From: Pedobacter sp. UBA2067 | GTDB lineage: Bacteria > Bacteroidota > Bacteroidia > Sphingobacteriales > Sphingobacteriaceae | Reading direction: 5' to 3' | Assembly: GCA_002333205.1 (NCBI GenBank) | Contig: DDAD01000157.1 | Span: forward strand, 33,959-50,999 | Length of the DNA: 17,041 nucleotides | Shown here: positions 7,504 to 14,578 of the stretch, in pieces | How the letters are laid out: each line of letters opens with the position of its first letter | How positions within the stretch are numbered: the first letter of the stretch is position 1 | Notes under the pieces: model-generated | What the model was told of the DNA's origin: nothing | The model's input: the letters and a program-made list of their open reading frames with translations, nothing else | Databases searched by the model: none | Program-made: the position numbers and the translations under genes

Positions 7504-8562
7504 ATGAAAAGAATAAGCACGATGATAGCAATGGCATTGTTCATTGTAAACTGGACATCATTTCTTGCCCGGTCTCAACAACGATATAAGGAAAATCCTT
7601 ATACATTGGTATATGAAGGCGCTATTACTCAAAACGCAAAGGGAAAGGTGAATGTTCACCCGGTTAAGTACAAGCTTAATGGGATCGAGATTGCTGCCAA
7701 CATCTATACCCCTGCAAATTATACGACTGAAGGTAAATATTCAGCCATTATTGTAGCACATCCAAATGGCGGGATAAAAGAACAGACGGCAGGCCTGTAC
7801 GCGCAACGTCTAGCTGAAGCTGGCTATATAACCATTGCTGCCGATGCAGCCTACCAGGGTGCAAGTGGCGGAGAACCACGTCACACGGACAAACCGGCAA
7901 ATCGAGTCGAGGATATACATGGTATGGCAGACTACATCAGTCGATATCCTGGTGTTGAACCCGGCAAATTAGGCGTTCTAGGCATTTGTGGTGGCGGTGG
8001 GTATACTTTGAAAGCCGCACAGGGCGACAAACGATTGAAAGCAGTTGCTACTTTAAGCATGTTTAATTCTGGCGAGGTAAGACGAAACGGATTTCAGCAG
8101 GCGCAAGTAGCTACTATTCAGGAACGTCTACAAAAAGCAAGCGATGCCCGTAATCAGGAGGCTGCAGGTGGCAAAATACAATATGCTGGCGTTGCAAGTA
8201 TCACAGATGAAGAAATAGCAAGAACCACCACTGATCTATACCGTGAGGGATATGAATACTATTACCGCAGCCATGCACACCCGAATTCAACGTTTTTATA
8301 CACCATGAGTAGTATGCTTGACCTAATGACTTGGGATGCCACCAGTAGCATGGAATTGATCAATCAGCCCTTGCTCATGATTGCTGGCAACAAGGCCGAT
8401 ACAAAGTATATGACGGATGCAGCTTTTGGCAAAGCAAGCAATGCCAAAAGCAAAGAACTATTTGTTATTGATCGAGCAACACACATTCAAACCTACTGGA
8501 AACCAGAATACGTAAGCCAGGCAGTAAGCAAACTCACTAAATTCTATAAAGCAAACCTTTAA
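7504..8562 (+). CDS. Exported dienelactone-hydrolase-like alpha/beta hydrolase
   Basis: This 352-residue protein has an N-terminal hydrophobic signal (about 1-24, MKRISTMIAMALFIV...). The hydrolase domain contains the strand and oxyanion segment SAIIVAHPNGG (about 80-90) and the elbow GVLGICGGGGYT, in which the nucleophile position is Cys162 rather than Ser, as in dienelactone hydrolase and YcjY-like proteins. Later segments AGNKADTKYMTD and DRATHIQTYW supply the expected acid and histidine. Likely substrates are lactones or activated esters, which would suit the neighbouring CMD-like protein. The gene lies 19 bp after the CMD-like gene and 11 bp before the second cupin gene. It is unrelated in detail to the serine hydrolase at 4988-6076. 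Confidence 0.87.
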   Translation: MKRISTMIAMALFIVNWTSFLARSQQRYKENPYTLVYEGAITQNAKGKVNVHPVKYKLNGIEIAANIYTPANYTTEGKYSAIIVAHPNGGIKEQTAGLYAQRLAEAGYITIAADAAYQGASGGEPRHTDKPANRVEDIHGMADYISRYPGVEPGKLGVLGICGGGGYTLKAAQGDKRLKAVATLSMFNSGEVRRNGFQQAQVATIQERLQKASDARNQEAAGGKIQYAGVASITDEEIARTTTDLYREGYEYYYRSHAHPNSTFLYTMSSMLDLMTWDATSSMELINQPLLMIAGNKADTKYMTDAAFGKASNAKSKELFVIDRATHIQTYWKPEYVSQAVSKLTKFYKANL

Positions 8563-8573
8563 TATTATCCCAA

Positions 8574-9044
8574 ATGCGATATAAGATCAAATACTTTCTA
8601 CCAGTTGTAGTCGCCACCCTAATGGCTTGTACCCAGGATCAAAAAGCAGCAAATACAGCAGCCCCTATTTTCCCTAAAGGGGATAAAAACACCAATGATA
8701 ATTTTGTAGGTGAGGTCTGGGTGAAATCTCTTGTGGATGCAGACAGTCTAAATGAAACGGCGGTCGGGAATGTAACTTTTGCTCCGGGTGCAAGAAGCAA
8801 GTGGCATTCGCATCCGGCAGGTCAAATCATATTAGCTACTGAGGGCGTCGGATTTTACCAGGAAAAAGGGAAGTCAAAAATGATCCTGCGTAAAGGAGAT
8901 GTGGTTAAATGTCCGCCGAACCTACCCCATTGGCACGGCGCAAGTGCAGATAGCGCATTCGTTCAGCTTGCCATAACCGGTCGACAAAAAGGACCTACAG
9001 TTTGGCTGGAGTCCGTGCCGGATAGTGTTTATCTTGCCAAATGA
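8574..9044 (+). CDS. Lipoprotein cupin, paralogue of the 4546-5001 cupin
   Basis: The 156 residues start with a lipoprotein signal ending in L16-M-A-C19. The metal site is WHSHPAGQ (H78, H80, Q84) and PHWHGA (H119, H121), with the same 35-residue spacing from Q to H as in the other cupin. The two proteins share a recognisable frame throughout: IFPKG near the N-terminus, TEGVG, the KGDVxKC segment, and TVWLE at the end. They therefore arose by duplication and have diverged. The residue 12 positions after H119 is Q131, not the histidine I recall from hydroxynitrile lyases. It is the last gene of the plus-strand run, and the genes beyond it point the other way. Confidence 0.86.
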   Translation: MRYKIKYFLPVVVATLMACTQDQKAANTAAPIFPKGDKNTNDNFVGEVWVKSLVDADSLNETAVGNVTFAPGARSKWHSHPAGQIILATEGVGFYQEKGKSKMILRKGDVVKCPPNLPHWHGASADSAFVQLAITGRQKGPTVWLESVPDSVYLAK

Positions 9045-9174
9045 TTAACGGTAGGACAAACTGAAGTCAGCCGTTTACTCTGCCAGCCTATACCGGATAT
9101 TTGCAATCCCAAAAGCACGTGCGGATACTTCCTGAGGTCCATCAAATTGCCAGATGAAAACAGTTGTAAAAGGC

Positions 9175-9846
9175 TTACAGGAACAGGCGGGCACCCGAAG
9201 GGCTTTTGGTGCGTGACCAAACGATACCTCCCGTTGCACCATAATGCCAGGATCCAAAATCTACATCCAGTAGATGATCGAAATTCTGGTGATCTGGTGC
9301 GATCTCAAGCCCGAATTCAATACATGGTTTTGATAACTGTATAGCAGTAACCAAATATCCCTTTACTTTGATATACAGCACCTCAGGATTAATACGCTCT
9401 ACATTCGGCAACTCGCCCCAATCGGCGTTCCAACCCTCTTCTCCCGCGCTTAATTTTAAAGCCCGTGCCGGCGATCCGTCTGTATCGAAAAAAGCGAGAG
9501 ATAGCTCCTCATTTTGAATCTTATGGTAAGTCTTATGCTCCTCTAGTTGCGAAATGTCAAATAAAGATGTGCTATCCTTATAATTCTGGGTTGGTGTTTC
9601 ATAGATCTGAAATGGTCGCCAGGGCGGCCTTACCGGGGTTTCTGGCTCGGTGGGAAGATTTAATACGATATCTGGATCAATGCCTGGAAGACCTTCATCG
9701 TAGGGTGAGCTTACAGAATATCGTTCCGCAAGTGCCGATAACTTAACTTCCGCAGATGAATCTAATACGATCGCCTCCTCCTTTGAGCAGCTAAGGACAA
9801 CAATGCCTATGATTACAGGCATAAAATTCAACCACATCTTCTTCAT
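9175..9846 (-). CDS. Unknown lipoprotein, probably frameshifted near its 3' end
   Basis: The open frame gives 223 residues with a lipoprotein signal (MKKMWLNFMPVIIGIVVLSC, lipobox V-L-S-C20). The mature part is acidic, with a proline-rich segment (PTEPETPVRPPWRP, about 66-79) and aromatic-rich strands. I recognise no family. The frame stops soon after GGIVWSRTKSPSGARLF. Moving one base forward around 9177-9200 opens a frame that continues as KPFTTVFIWQFDGPQEVSA and ends at RYRLAE (stop at about 9075). This looks more like real protein than the short tail. One extra base in a run such as CCC or GGG would explain it. If so, the original gene spans 9075-9846 and encoded about 256 residues. It converges with the cupin gene at 9044. 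The function is unknown. Confidence 0.6.
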   Translation of the reverse strand: MKKMWLNFMPVIIGIVVLSCSKEEAIVLDSSAEVKLSALAERYSVSSPYDEGLPGIDPDIVLNLPTEPETPVRPPWRPFQIYETPTQNYKDSTSLFDISQLEEHKTYHKIQNEELSLAFFDTDGSPARALKLSAGEEGWNADWGELPNVERINPEVLYIKVKGYLVTAIQLSKPCIEFGLEIAPDHQNFDHLLDVDFGSWHYGATGGIVWSRTKSPSGARLFL

Positions 9847-10066
9847 AGCACAACTACTTAAATTGCATGATAGCCCTTTCGTCTTACAAATCGGAAAGCA
9901 AGTATTAGGACTGAAGATAGACTATGTTACGAATTGGGAAAATAGCTAGTTGTAGTCATTATTCATTTTACAAATGCCCTATTACCAAGCAGGATGTTGA
10001 TCCTTCTCCTTTTTTTATCTATATTATTTAACTTAATACTGAGAATAATGACAAATTCAGGCTAAC

Positions 10067-10198
10067 ATGAAAACTAAAAAGAGCTGGAAGGACAAAGTTT
10101 CTGATTCCAAAGACCTACCTAAAGTTAAAGTGATCAGGGAACCATTAATGGCATTCGAAAACAGGTCGCAGAAAAGCATCATTTTGTATGAACATTAG
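10067..10198 (+). pseudogene. Possible N-terminal remnant of an MGMT-family gene
   Basis: A 43-codon ORF begins MKTKKSWKDKVSDSKDLPKV. From memory this closely resembles the conserved opening (KxSWxEKLxDSKDLPK) of the MGMT-family (methylated-DNA-cysteine methyltransferase-like) proteins common in soil bacteria. After about residue 24 the likeness ends, the RWG...VIPAP segment expected next is missing, and TAG follows at 10196. It is probably the stump of a deleted gene, or else a coincidentally similar small ORF. Confidence 0.4.
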
Positions 10199-10327
10199 TC
10201 TGGATGGTTATTGCTTTATCCATTAACTATGAAACTTGATCGATTTTCAATTTCAAAGTTCTTGATTGCCGCTCAGGAAGAAGTAGGTGGATTGGTATAT
10301 CTTGTAGCCATGTGGACACCAGCTTAC

Positions 10328-10353
10328 AAAAAACCCCATCCGCTTGGATGGGG
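10328..10353 (-). terminator. Rho-independent terminator of prfB
   Basis: On the minus strand, CCCCATCC, the loop AAGC and GGATGGGG form a perfect 8-bp GC-rich stem followed by TTTTTT. It lies 24 bp beyond the prfB stop codon. On the plus strand no T-run follows, so it acts in one direction. Confidence 0.88.
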
Positions 10354-10376
10354 TCAGATAAATATGTTCAATGGAT

Positions 10377-11454
10377 CTAAAACTCCATCAAATAGGCTTT
10401 GAGGAACTCGTTGAGATCTCCATCCAAAACTCCTTGTGCATTTGAGGTTTCATAGTTTGTACGAAGATCCTTTACCAGCTTATACGGATGTAACACGTAG
10501 TTCCGGATCTGCGACCCCCATTCAATCTTTTTCTTAGAACCTTCAATCAGTGCCGTCGCTTCCATACGCTTACGCATCTCCGCTTCATACAACTGCGATT
10601 TCAGTAATCGCATCGCATTCTCTTTATTCTGCAGCTGTGAACGCGATTCCTGGTTTTTAATTACAATGCCAGAAGGTTTGTGGTACAAACGTACCGCGGT
10701 TTCTACCTTGTTTACATTTTGCCCACCAGCACCACCTGAACGGAAAGTTTCAAACTCTACATCCGAATCTTTCACCTCAATTTCGATGGAATCATCTACC
10801 AGAGGGTAGACATAAACCGAAGCAAATGAGGTATGCCTGCGCGCATTGGAATCAAATGGTGAGATCCGTACCAGGCGATGCACGCCGTTTTCACCTTTCA
10901 AATAGCCGTACGAAAATTCACCGGCAAACTGAAGGGTTACAGATTTGATACCCGCCACCTCGCCTTCCTGCGAGTCCTGTTCCGTTACTTTGTAACCGTT
11001 TTTCTCGCCCCACATGATGTACATACGCATCAGCATGGCCGCCCAGTCGCAACTTTCGGTACCACCAGCCCCTGCCGTAATCTGCATCACCGCATGCAGC
11101 TGATCTTCCTTGCTGCTGAGCATGTTTTTCAGTTCCAGGTCTTCAATTGCCGCAAGGCATTTCTCATACTGTTCCTGCATCTCTTCGGCACTGGCATCGC
11201 CAGCAAGCATGAATTCAAAAAGCACTTCGGTATCTTCCAGCATGGCATTCACCTGCTGCCAGGCATCCGTCCATACTTTCATACTGTTCAATGAAGCAAG
11301 ATGCTTCTCAGCCTTCTTGGGATCATCCCAAAAATCTGGCGCCAGCGTAAGCTGCTGCGCGATATAAATATCTTCTAGTCGGTTTTCGACGTCAAAGATG
11401 CCTCCTCAGCGACGCTACTCTGTCCCTTAAATCCTGTATTTGTTCTTTTGTCAT
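10377..11454 (-). CDS. prfB: Peptide chain release factor 2 (programmed +1 frameshift)
   Basis: RF2 recognises UAA and UGA stop codons and triggers peptide release on the ribosome. Translation starts at ATG 11454 (MTKEQIQDLRDRVASLRRHL), meets an in-frame TGA at codon 21 (11392-11394), and continues in the +1 frame as DVENRLEDIYIAQQ. The total is 358 residues, close to the usual length. The stop-codon reading motif SPF lies near residues 198-200 (VRISPFDSNARRH) and the catalytic GGQ near 243-245 (GGAGGQNVNK). The frameshift makes RF2 regulate its own synthesis: low RF2 leaves UGA unread and favours shifting. Without joining the frames, the protein would appear N-terminally truncated. It is followed by a clear terminator. 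Confidence 0.96.
11391..11406 (-). promoter_or_regulatory. prfB +1 frameshift site
   Basis: The minus strand reads AGGAGG-CAT-CTT-TGA-C. A perfect SD-like AGGAGG is three bases before the CTT slip codon, and TGA is followed by C, the weak-stop context. This matches the classic E. coli layout (AGGGGG-TAT-CTT-TGA-C). The ribosome slips from CUU to UUU and resumes at GAC. Confidence 0.95.
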
Positions 11455-11459
11455 AATCC

Positions 11460-11467
11460 CAAAGTTA
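11460..11467 (-). promoter_or_regulatory. -7 promoter element of prfB
   Basis: The minus strand reads TAACTTTG, an exact TAnnTTTG match, ending only 5 bp before the prfB ATG (11454). If used, transcription would start at or next to the start codon, giving a leaderless or near-leaderless mRNA. No TTTG -33 element is seen at 19-20 bp, so the call is tentative. Confidence 0.35.
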
Positions 11468-11555
11468 TAATAATTCTGAAAATACCGGCATCAGCCACAT
11501 TCCGTCTCCAACCTGAATACCAGCTTTCCTAAATGATATTAAACTTACTGCTTAA

Positions 11556-12632
11556 TTAGCGGATTAGCTCATTTTGGTAATACCGCTTTCTAAAATAAAA
11601 TGCAAGGTTGACTAAGGCAATGAGTGCCGGAACTTCAACTAAAGGCCCAATCACGCCCGTAAAGGCCTGGCCGGAATTGATCCCGAATACCCCAATGGCA
11701 ACTGCAATGGCCAGCTCGAAGTTGTTTCCCGTCGCTGTAAACGCGATGGACGTACTCCTGGAGTAATCTGCACCGAAATAGCGCCCTGCGAAAAAGCTTA
11801 AAACAAACATGATCGAGAAATAAATGACCAGTGGAATGGCAATCCGTAGCACATCCATCGGTATCTGAACAATTAGCTCACCTTTCAGGCTAAACATGAT
11901 CAGAATGGTAAATAACAATGCCACCAAGGTAATAGGCGATATCAAAGGCACGAACTTCGTCTGGAACCATGATTCACCCTTTAATGCGATTAAGCCATAG
12001 CGACTGATGATACCCAATGCAAAAGGTATCCCAAGGTAGATCCCTACGCTTTTAGCGATTTCGCCAATGCTAACATTTACTTCGAGGCCTGCTGTCCCAA
12101 AATATGGTGGCAAAATGGTAATGAACAGGTAAGCAAAAATGCTGTACAACAGCACCTGGAAGATGCTGTTTAATGCGATCAACCCTGCAGCGTATTCCCG
12201 GTTACCTTCTGCAAGTTCATTCCACACCACCACCATTGCGATACAGCGGGCCAATCCAATCAAAATCAGGCCGACCATATATTCTGGGTAATCCTTTAGA
12301 AAAACAATCGCCAGAAAGAACATGAGGATTGGGCCAATAACCCAGTTCAGCAGCAACGACACACTAAGTACTTTCGTGTCTTTGAATACCTCAGCCATTT
12401 TCTCGTATTTTACCTTAGCCAGCGGTGGATACATCATCAAGATCAGGCCGATTGCAAGTGGAATATTCGTAGTGCCATTGGAGAAAGCATTGATGAAGCC
12501 GGAGGAGGACGGCAGGAAATTGCCGATGCTTATTCCAATTGCCATGGCAAGGAAGATCCATAAGGTAAGGTAGCGGTCTAAAAACCCTAACTTTTTTCTT
12601 TCCGCAGCGGGTGCACAATTATTTACAGACAT
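11556..12632 (-). CDS. arsB: ACR3-family arsenite efflux permease
   Basis: This 358-residue inner-membrane protein has about ten hydrophobic helices and uses the membrane potential to export As(III). It shows the ACR3 hallmarks: LSVSLLLNWVIGPILMF, then GLILIGLARCIAMVVVWNELA with the essential cysteine C130, and later TATGNNFELAIAVAIGVFG with the conserved glutamate. The N-terminal segment before helix 1 is hydrophilic. It is the last gene of the minus-strand arsenic operon and starts 4 bp after the arsC stop. It exports the arsenite that arsenate reductase makes. ACR3 is also named acr3. It is not of the E. coli ArsB antiporter family. Confidence 0.96.
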   Translation of the reverse strand: MSVNNCAPAAERKKLGFLDRYLTLWIFLAMAIGISIGNFLPSSSGFINAFSNGTTNIPLAIGLILMMYPPLAKVKYEKMAEVFKDTKVLSVSLLLNWVIGPILMFFLAIVFLKDYPEYMVGLILIGLARCIAMVVVWNELAEGNREYAAGLIALNSIFQVLLYSIFAYLFITILPPYFGTAGLEVNVSIGEIAKSVGIYLGIPFALGIISRYGLIALKGESWFQTKFVPLISPITLVALLFTILIMFSLKGELIVQIPMDVLRIAIPLVIYFSIMFVLSFFAGRYFGADYSRSTSIAFTATGNNFELAIAVAIGVFGINSGQAFTGVIGPLVEVPALIALVNLAFYFRKRYYQNELIR

Positions 12633-12636
12633 AAGC

Positions 12637-13050
12637 TTAGATATGCTTTTCGATAAACGCTTTTGCGTATTGCTTAATTAGATCCCTAACGGCATGGAAT
12701 TGTTCCATGATCTCCTCCGCAGTTCCTAGCGCTTTTGCCGGATCTGGGAAGTTATAATGAAACTTTTCTGCACCTGAAGGAAAGAAGGGACATACCTCCC
12801 GGGCATGGTCACAGACCGTGATCACGTAGTCAAAGTTCATATCCTGGTATTCGTTGATGTGATTTGAAGTGTGTTTTGAGATATCAATACCATCAGCTTT
12901 CATTGTTTCCACGGCTTTTAGGTTAACCCCATGGGTTTCAACGCCAGCACTGTAAACTTCAGCTTTTCCAGCTGCGAAGTGCCTGAGATAGCCTTCGGCT
13001 AGCTGACTTCTGCAGCTGTTGCCAGTACATAATACTAGTATTCTCTTCAT
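12637..13050 (-). CDS. arsC: Arsenate reductase, low-molecular-weight phosphatase type
   Basis: This 137-residue cytoplasmic enzyme reduces As(V) to As(III) through a cysteine relay and thioredoxin. The P-loop is C8-T-G-N-S-C13-R14, with S15 and Q16 after it. The relay cysteines are C80 and C87 in VITVCDHAREVCPFF, and the acid D103 lies in FPDPAKA. This pattern is the thioredoxin-coupled type of S. aureus pI258 and B. subtilis, although members of this group from Bacteroidota often lack the classical potassium site. It lies 13 bp after the acetyltransferase gene and 4 bp before the ACR3 gene. Confidence 0.95.
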   Translation of the reverse strand: MKRILVLCTGNSCRSQLAEGYLRHFAAGKAEVYSAGVETHGVNLKAVETMKADGIDISKHTSNHINEYQDMNFDYVITVCDHAREVCPFFPSGAEKFHYNFPDPAKALGTAEEIMEQFHAVRDLIKQYAKAFIEKHI

Positions 13051-13063
13051 TATTTTTGATCTT

Positions 13064-13567
13064 TTATGTTGTGCCTATAAGGCGACTTCGCCGTTCCATT
13101 AAAATTATGTCGCGCCACACGCCTTCCAGCTTACCGATCTTCTCACGGTACCCAACCTTTCTAAAACCAAGCTTTTCATGCAAAGCGATGCTGGCTGCAT
13201 TCTCCAGGAATATGCCCGACTGTAACGTCCAGATCCCTGCCTGTTCACTTTCATCGATCAGCCGTTGCAACAACAGCGTACCAATCCCTTTGGCTCTAAA
13301 ATCTTCATGTACATACAAGCTTACCTCCGTCACACCTGCATAAACACTCCTCCCGGAAACCGGAGAAAGTGCTGCCCAACCAGCAGCCTGCCCATTCTCC
13401 AGCAATACATACCTCAGATTTGAAAGATGTCCTCGATCCCATTCTTCCCAGCCTGGAGCTTGGGTTTGAAATGTTGCAGACCTGGTTGCAATTCCCTGGA
13501 GATAAATATCCCTTACAGCATCCCAGTGCTCCGGCAATAGGCCCGTTATTTCTACATTTGCCTGCAT
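13064..13567 (-). CDS. arsN: GNAT acetyltransferase, ArsN/phosphinothricin type
   Basis: This 167-residue acetyl-CoA-dependent N-acetyltransferase is typical of the PAT/ArsN1 group. The opening is LLPEHWDAVRDIYLQGIATR, with SATFQTQAPGWEEWD, a signature of phosphinothricin acetyltransferases. The acetyl-CoA loop is R-A-K-G-I-G-T in YVHEDFRAKGIGTLLLQRL. The C-terminal strand set is HEKLGFRKVGYREKIGKLEG. ArsN1 proteins in ars operons acetylate arsinothricin, an organoarsenical antibiotic, and some also act on phosphinothricin. The operon position favours that role, but specificity is inferred. The gene is 6 bp after the DUF6428 gene and 13 bp before arsC. Confidence 0.87.
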   Translation of the reverse strand: MQANVEITGLLPEHWDAVRDIYLQGIATRSATFQTQAPGWEEWDRGHLSNLRYVLLENGQAAGWAALSPVSGRSVYAGVTEVSLYVHEDFRAKGIGTLLLQRLIDESEQAGIWTLQSGIFLENAASIALHEKLGFRKVGYREKIGKLEGVWRDIILMERRSRLIGTT

Positions 13568-13573
13568 AAGCTT

Positions 13574-14044
13574 TTAGCAACAGCCACCACCAGGGGTACA
13601 TACCGAACCGGAAGCTGCAAGGTTCTGCATCTGCAGTTTAGGTTTTACTTCCGGCAGGCCACACTGTTCTTTGGCGAGACAAGCAGTTTTCTTCGAAACA
13701 AGCAGAAAGTCTTTTTCGTCGAAATCAAGGTCGTATTTACCGATCGTTTGCGACTGGTACTCCACTTCGATCTCCAAATCTTCCATGCCAAGAACCTTTT
13801 CCGATAATGCTATGATACCAAGCAGTTTGCCTGCTTTTAATCGGTGATCATAGTCGTCCGCATCCCAGAGCTGAAAGTTGGCCACCTTTTCATGTCTTAC
13901 GACACCCCCGCAGTCAATGAAATCTTTGGTAATAATACCCACTTCAGTAACATGGAAATGCTCAGGCACCATAGTACCGTCTTCCAATCTAAAATTCACG
14001 CTTTCTGCGCTTGCTAAATGCTGTTTGATTTCTGATAGTTTCAT
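13574..14044 (-). CDS. DUF6428-family protein of the arsenic operon
   Basis: This 156-residue soluble protein has no known reaction. The family occurs mainly in Bacteroidota ars operons between arsR and the other genes. The sequence has a conserved HFH (H29, H31) near VPEHFHVTEVG, DCGG (C45), and QLWDADDYDHRLKAGKLL. Most striking is the cysteine-rich end: C122, C128, C149, and the terminal PGGGCC (C155-C156). Clustered thiols suggest arsenite binding, perhaps as a chaperone handing As(III) to the ACR3 exporter or as a sink. That is inference. Only 6 bp separate it from arsN, so it is translated with the operon. Confidence 0.85.
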   Translation of the reverse strand: MKLSEIKQHLASAESVNFRLEDGTMVPEHFHVTEVGIITKDFIDCGGVVRHEKVANFQLWDADDYDHRLKAGKLLGIIALSEKVLGMEDLEIEVEYQSQTIGKYDLDFDEKDFLLVSKKTACLAKEQCGLPEVKPKLQMQNLAASGSVCTPGGGCC

Positions 14045-14121
14045 CGTAAATCTATTTAAAGGTTCTACTTACTTAATTATTAATATTTTATTTAAAGATG
14101 CTTCAATCAAGAATGCTCATC

Positions 14122-14138
14122 CATTGTAATTTTGCGAT
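14122..14138. promoter_or_regulatory. ArsR-operator-like 17-mer between arsR and DUF6428
   Basis: CATTGTAATTTTGCGAT matches CATTGTAATATTACGAT at 14503-14519, before arsR, in 15 of 17 positions. The site lies just after the arsR stop and about 78 bp before the DUF6428 start. It may let ArsR control the distal genes separately. It lacks the full palindrome of the first site. Confidence 0.4.
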
Positions 14139-14156
14139 ACATGCTGACAAAAAATT

Positions 14157-14486
14157 TTAACAGCAGCTTACCGGTCCTTTGTACGACTTCAAAAAGCCTC
14201 CGATGTTTGCTTCCATCAATTTCCACGTTTCCGGATTGATGCAATAACATACACTTACGCCTTCAATCGTGCCCTGGATGATCCCTGCATTTTTAAGTTC
14301 TTTTAAATGCTGTGAAATCGTAGCCTGCGCCAATCCGAGTTCATCCACCAGATCACCACAAATGCAAGTGTTTGATGCCATGATCCGTTGAAGGATCGCG
14401 ATTCGCGCCGGGTGCGCCATTGCTTTTAACAGCTGTGCCAGTTGATTTTGTTCGTCAGTGAATATCTCTGTTTTTGTAAGTCCCAT
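14157..14486 (-). CDS. arsR: ArsR/SmtB-family arsenic repressor
   Basis: This 109-residue winged-helix dimeric repressor releases DNA when As(III) binds. AMAHPARIAILQRIM is the ArsR/SmtB hallmark, and the recognition helix is in LAQATISQHLKELKNAGII (about 52-70). Thiols are plentiful: C41-I-C43 at NTCICGDL, C80-Y-C82, and the terminal SCC (C108-C109). The CxC pair sits in the classic alpha-3 helix position. The C-terminal pair could form a further arsenite site as in some other ArsR types. A palindromic operator candidate lies just upstream. The gene is first in the arsenic operon, and a 112-bp gap separates it from DUF6428. Confidence 0.94.
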   Translation of the reverse strand: MGLTKTEIFTDEQNQLAQLLKAMAHPARIAILQRIMASNTCICGDLVDELGLAQATISQHLKELKNAGIIQGTIEGVSVCYCINPETWKLMEANIGGFLKSYKGPVSCC

Positions 14487-14497
14487 TCGTGTCTATG

Positions 14498-14539
14498 TAT
14501 TACATTGTAATATTACGATTAAACCTGATAAATCACAAA
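14498..14539 (-). promoter_or_regulatory. arsR promoter and candidate ArsR operator
   Basis: A perfect 15-bp inverted repeat TATTACA-T-TGTAATA (14498-14512) overlaps a second perfect palindrome, GTAATATTAC (14507-14516). On the minus strand a TTTG (14536-14539) lies 20 bp before TAATATTA (14508-14515), a partial fit to the TAnnTTTG element. Repressor bound at the palindrome would cover the -7 element and start site, which would be expected of an autorepressor. Confidence 0.5.
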
Positions 14540-14578
14540 TGAAATACGCTTTACCTCTTTATACTTTCCTACTTGCGA

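Larger units (their letters stand above)
9847..10376. other. Gene-poor stretch between the lipoprotein gene and prfB
   Basis: No intact gene of recognisable family is seen here. It contains one short ORF resembling the start of an MGMT-family protein (10067-10198) and the minus-strand terminator of prfB (10328-10353). The rest (about 9850-10060) is AT-rich, and no good TAnnTTTG promoter was found for the lipoprotein gene. Confidence 0.6.

Noticed and set aside
10334..10353. The hairpin after prfB as a bidirectional terminator
   Set aside because: The T-run exists only on the minus strand. On the plus strand the stem is followed by TCAGATAA.
10211..10402. 63-residue ORF crossing the prfB terminator
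   Set aside because: It runs through the terminator hairpin and into prfB antisense, and has no family-like features.
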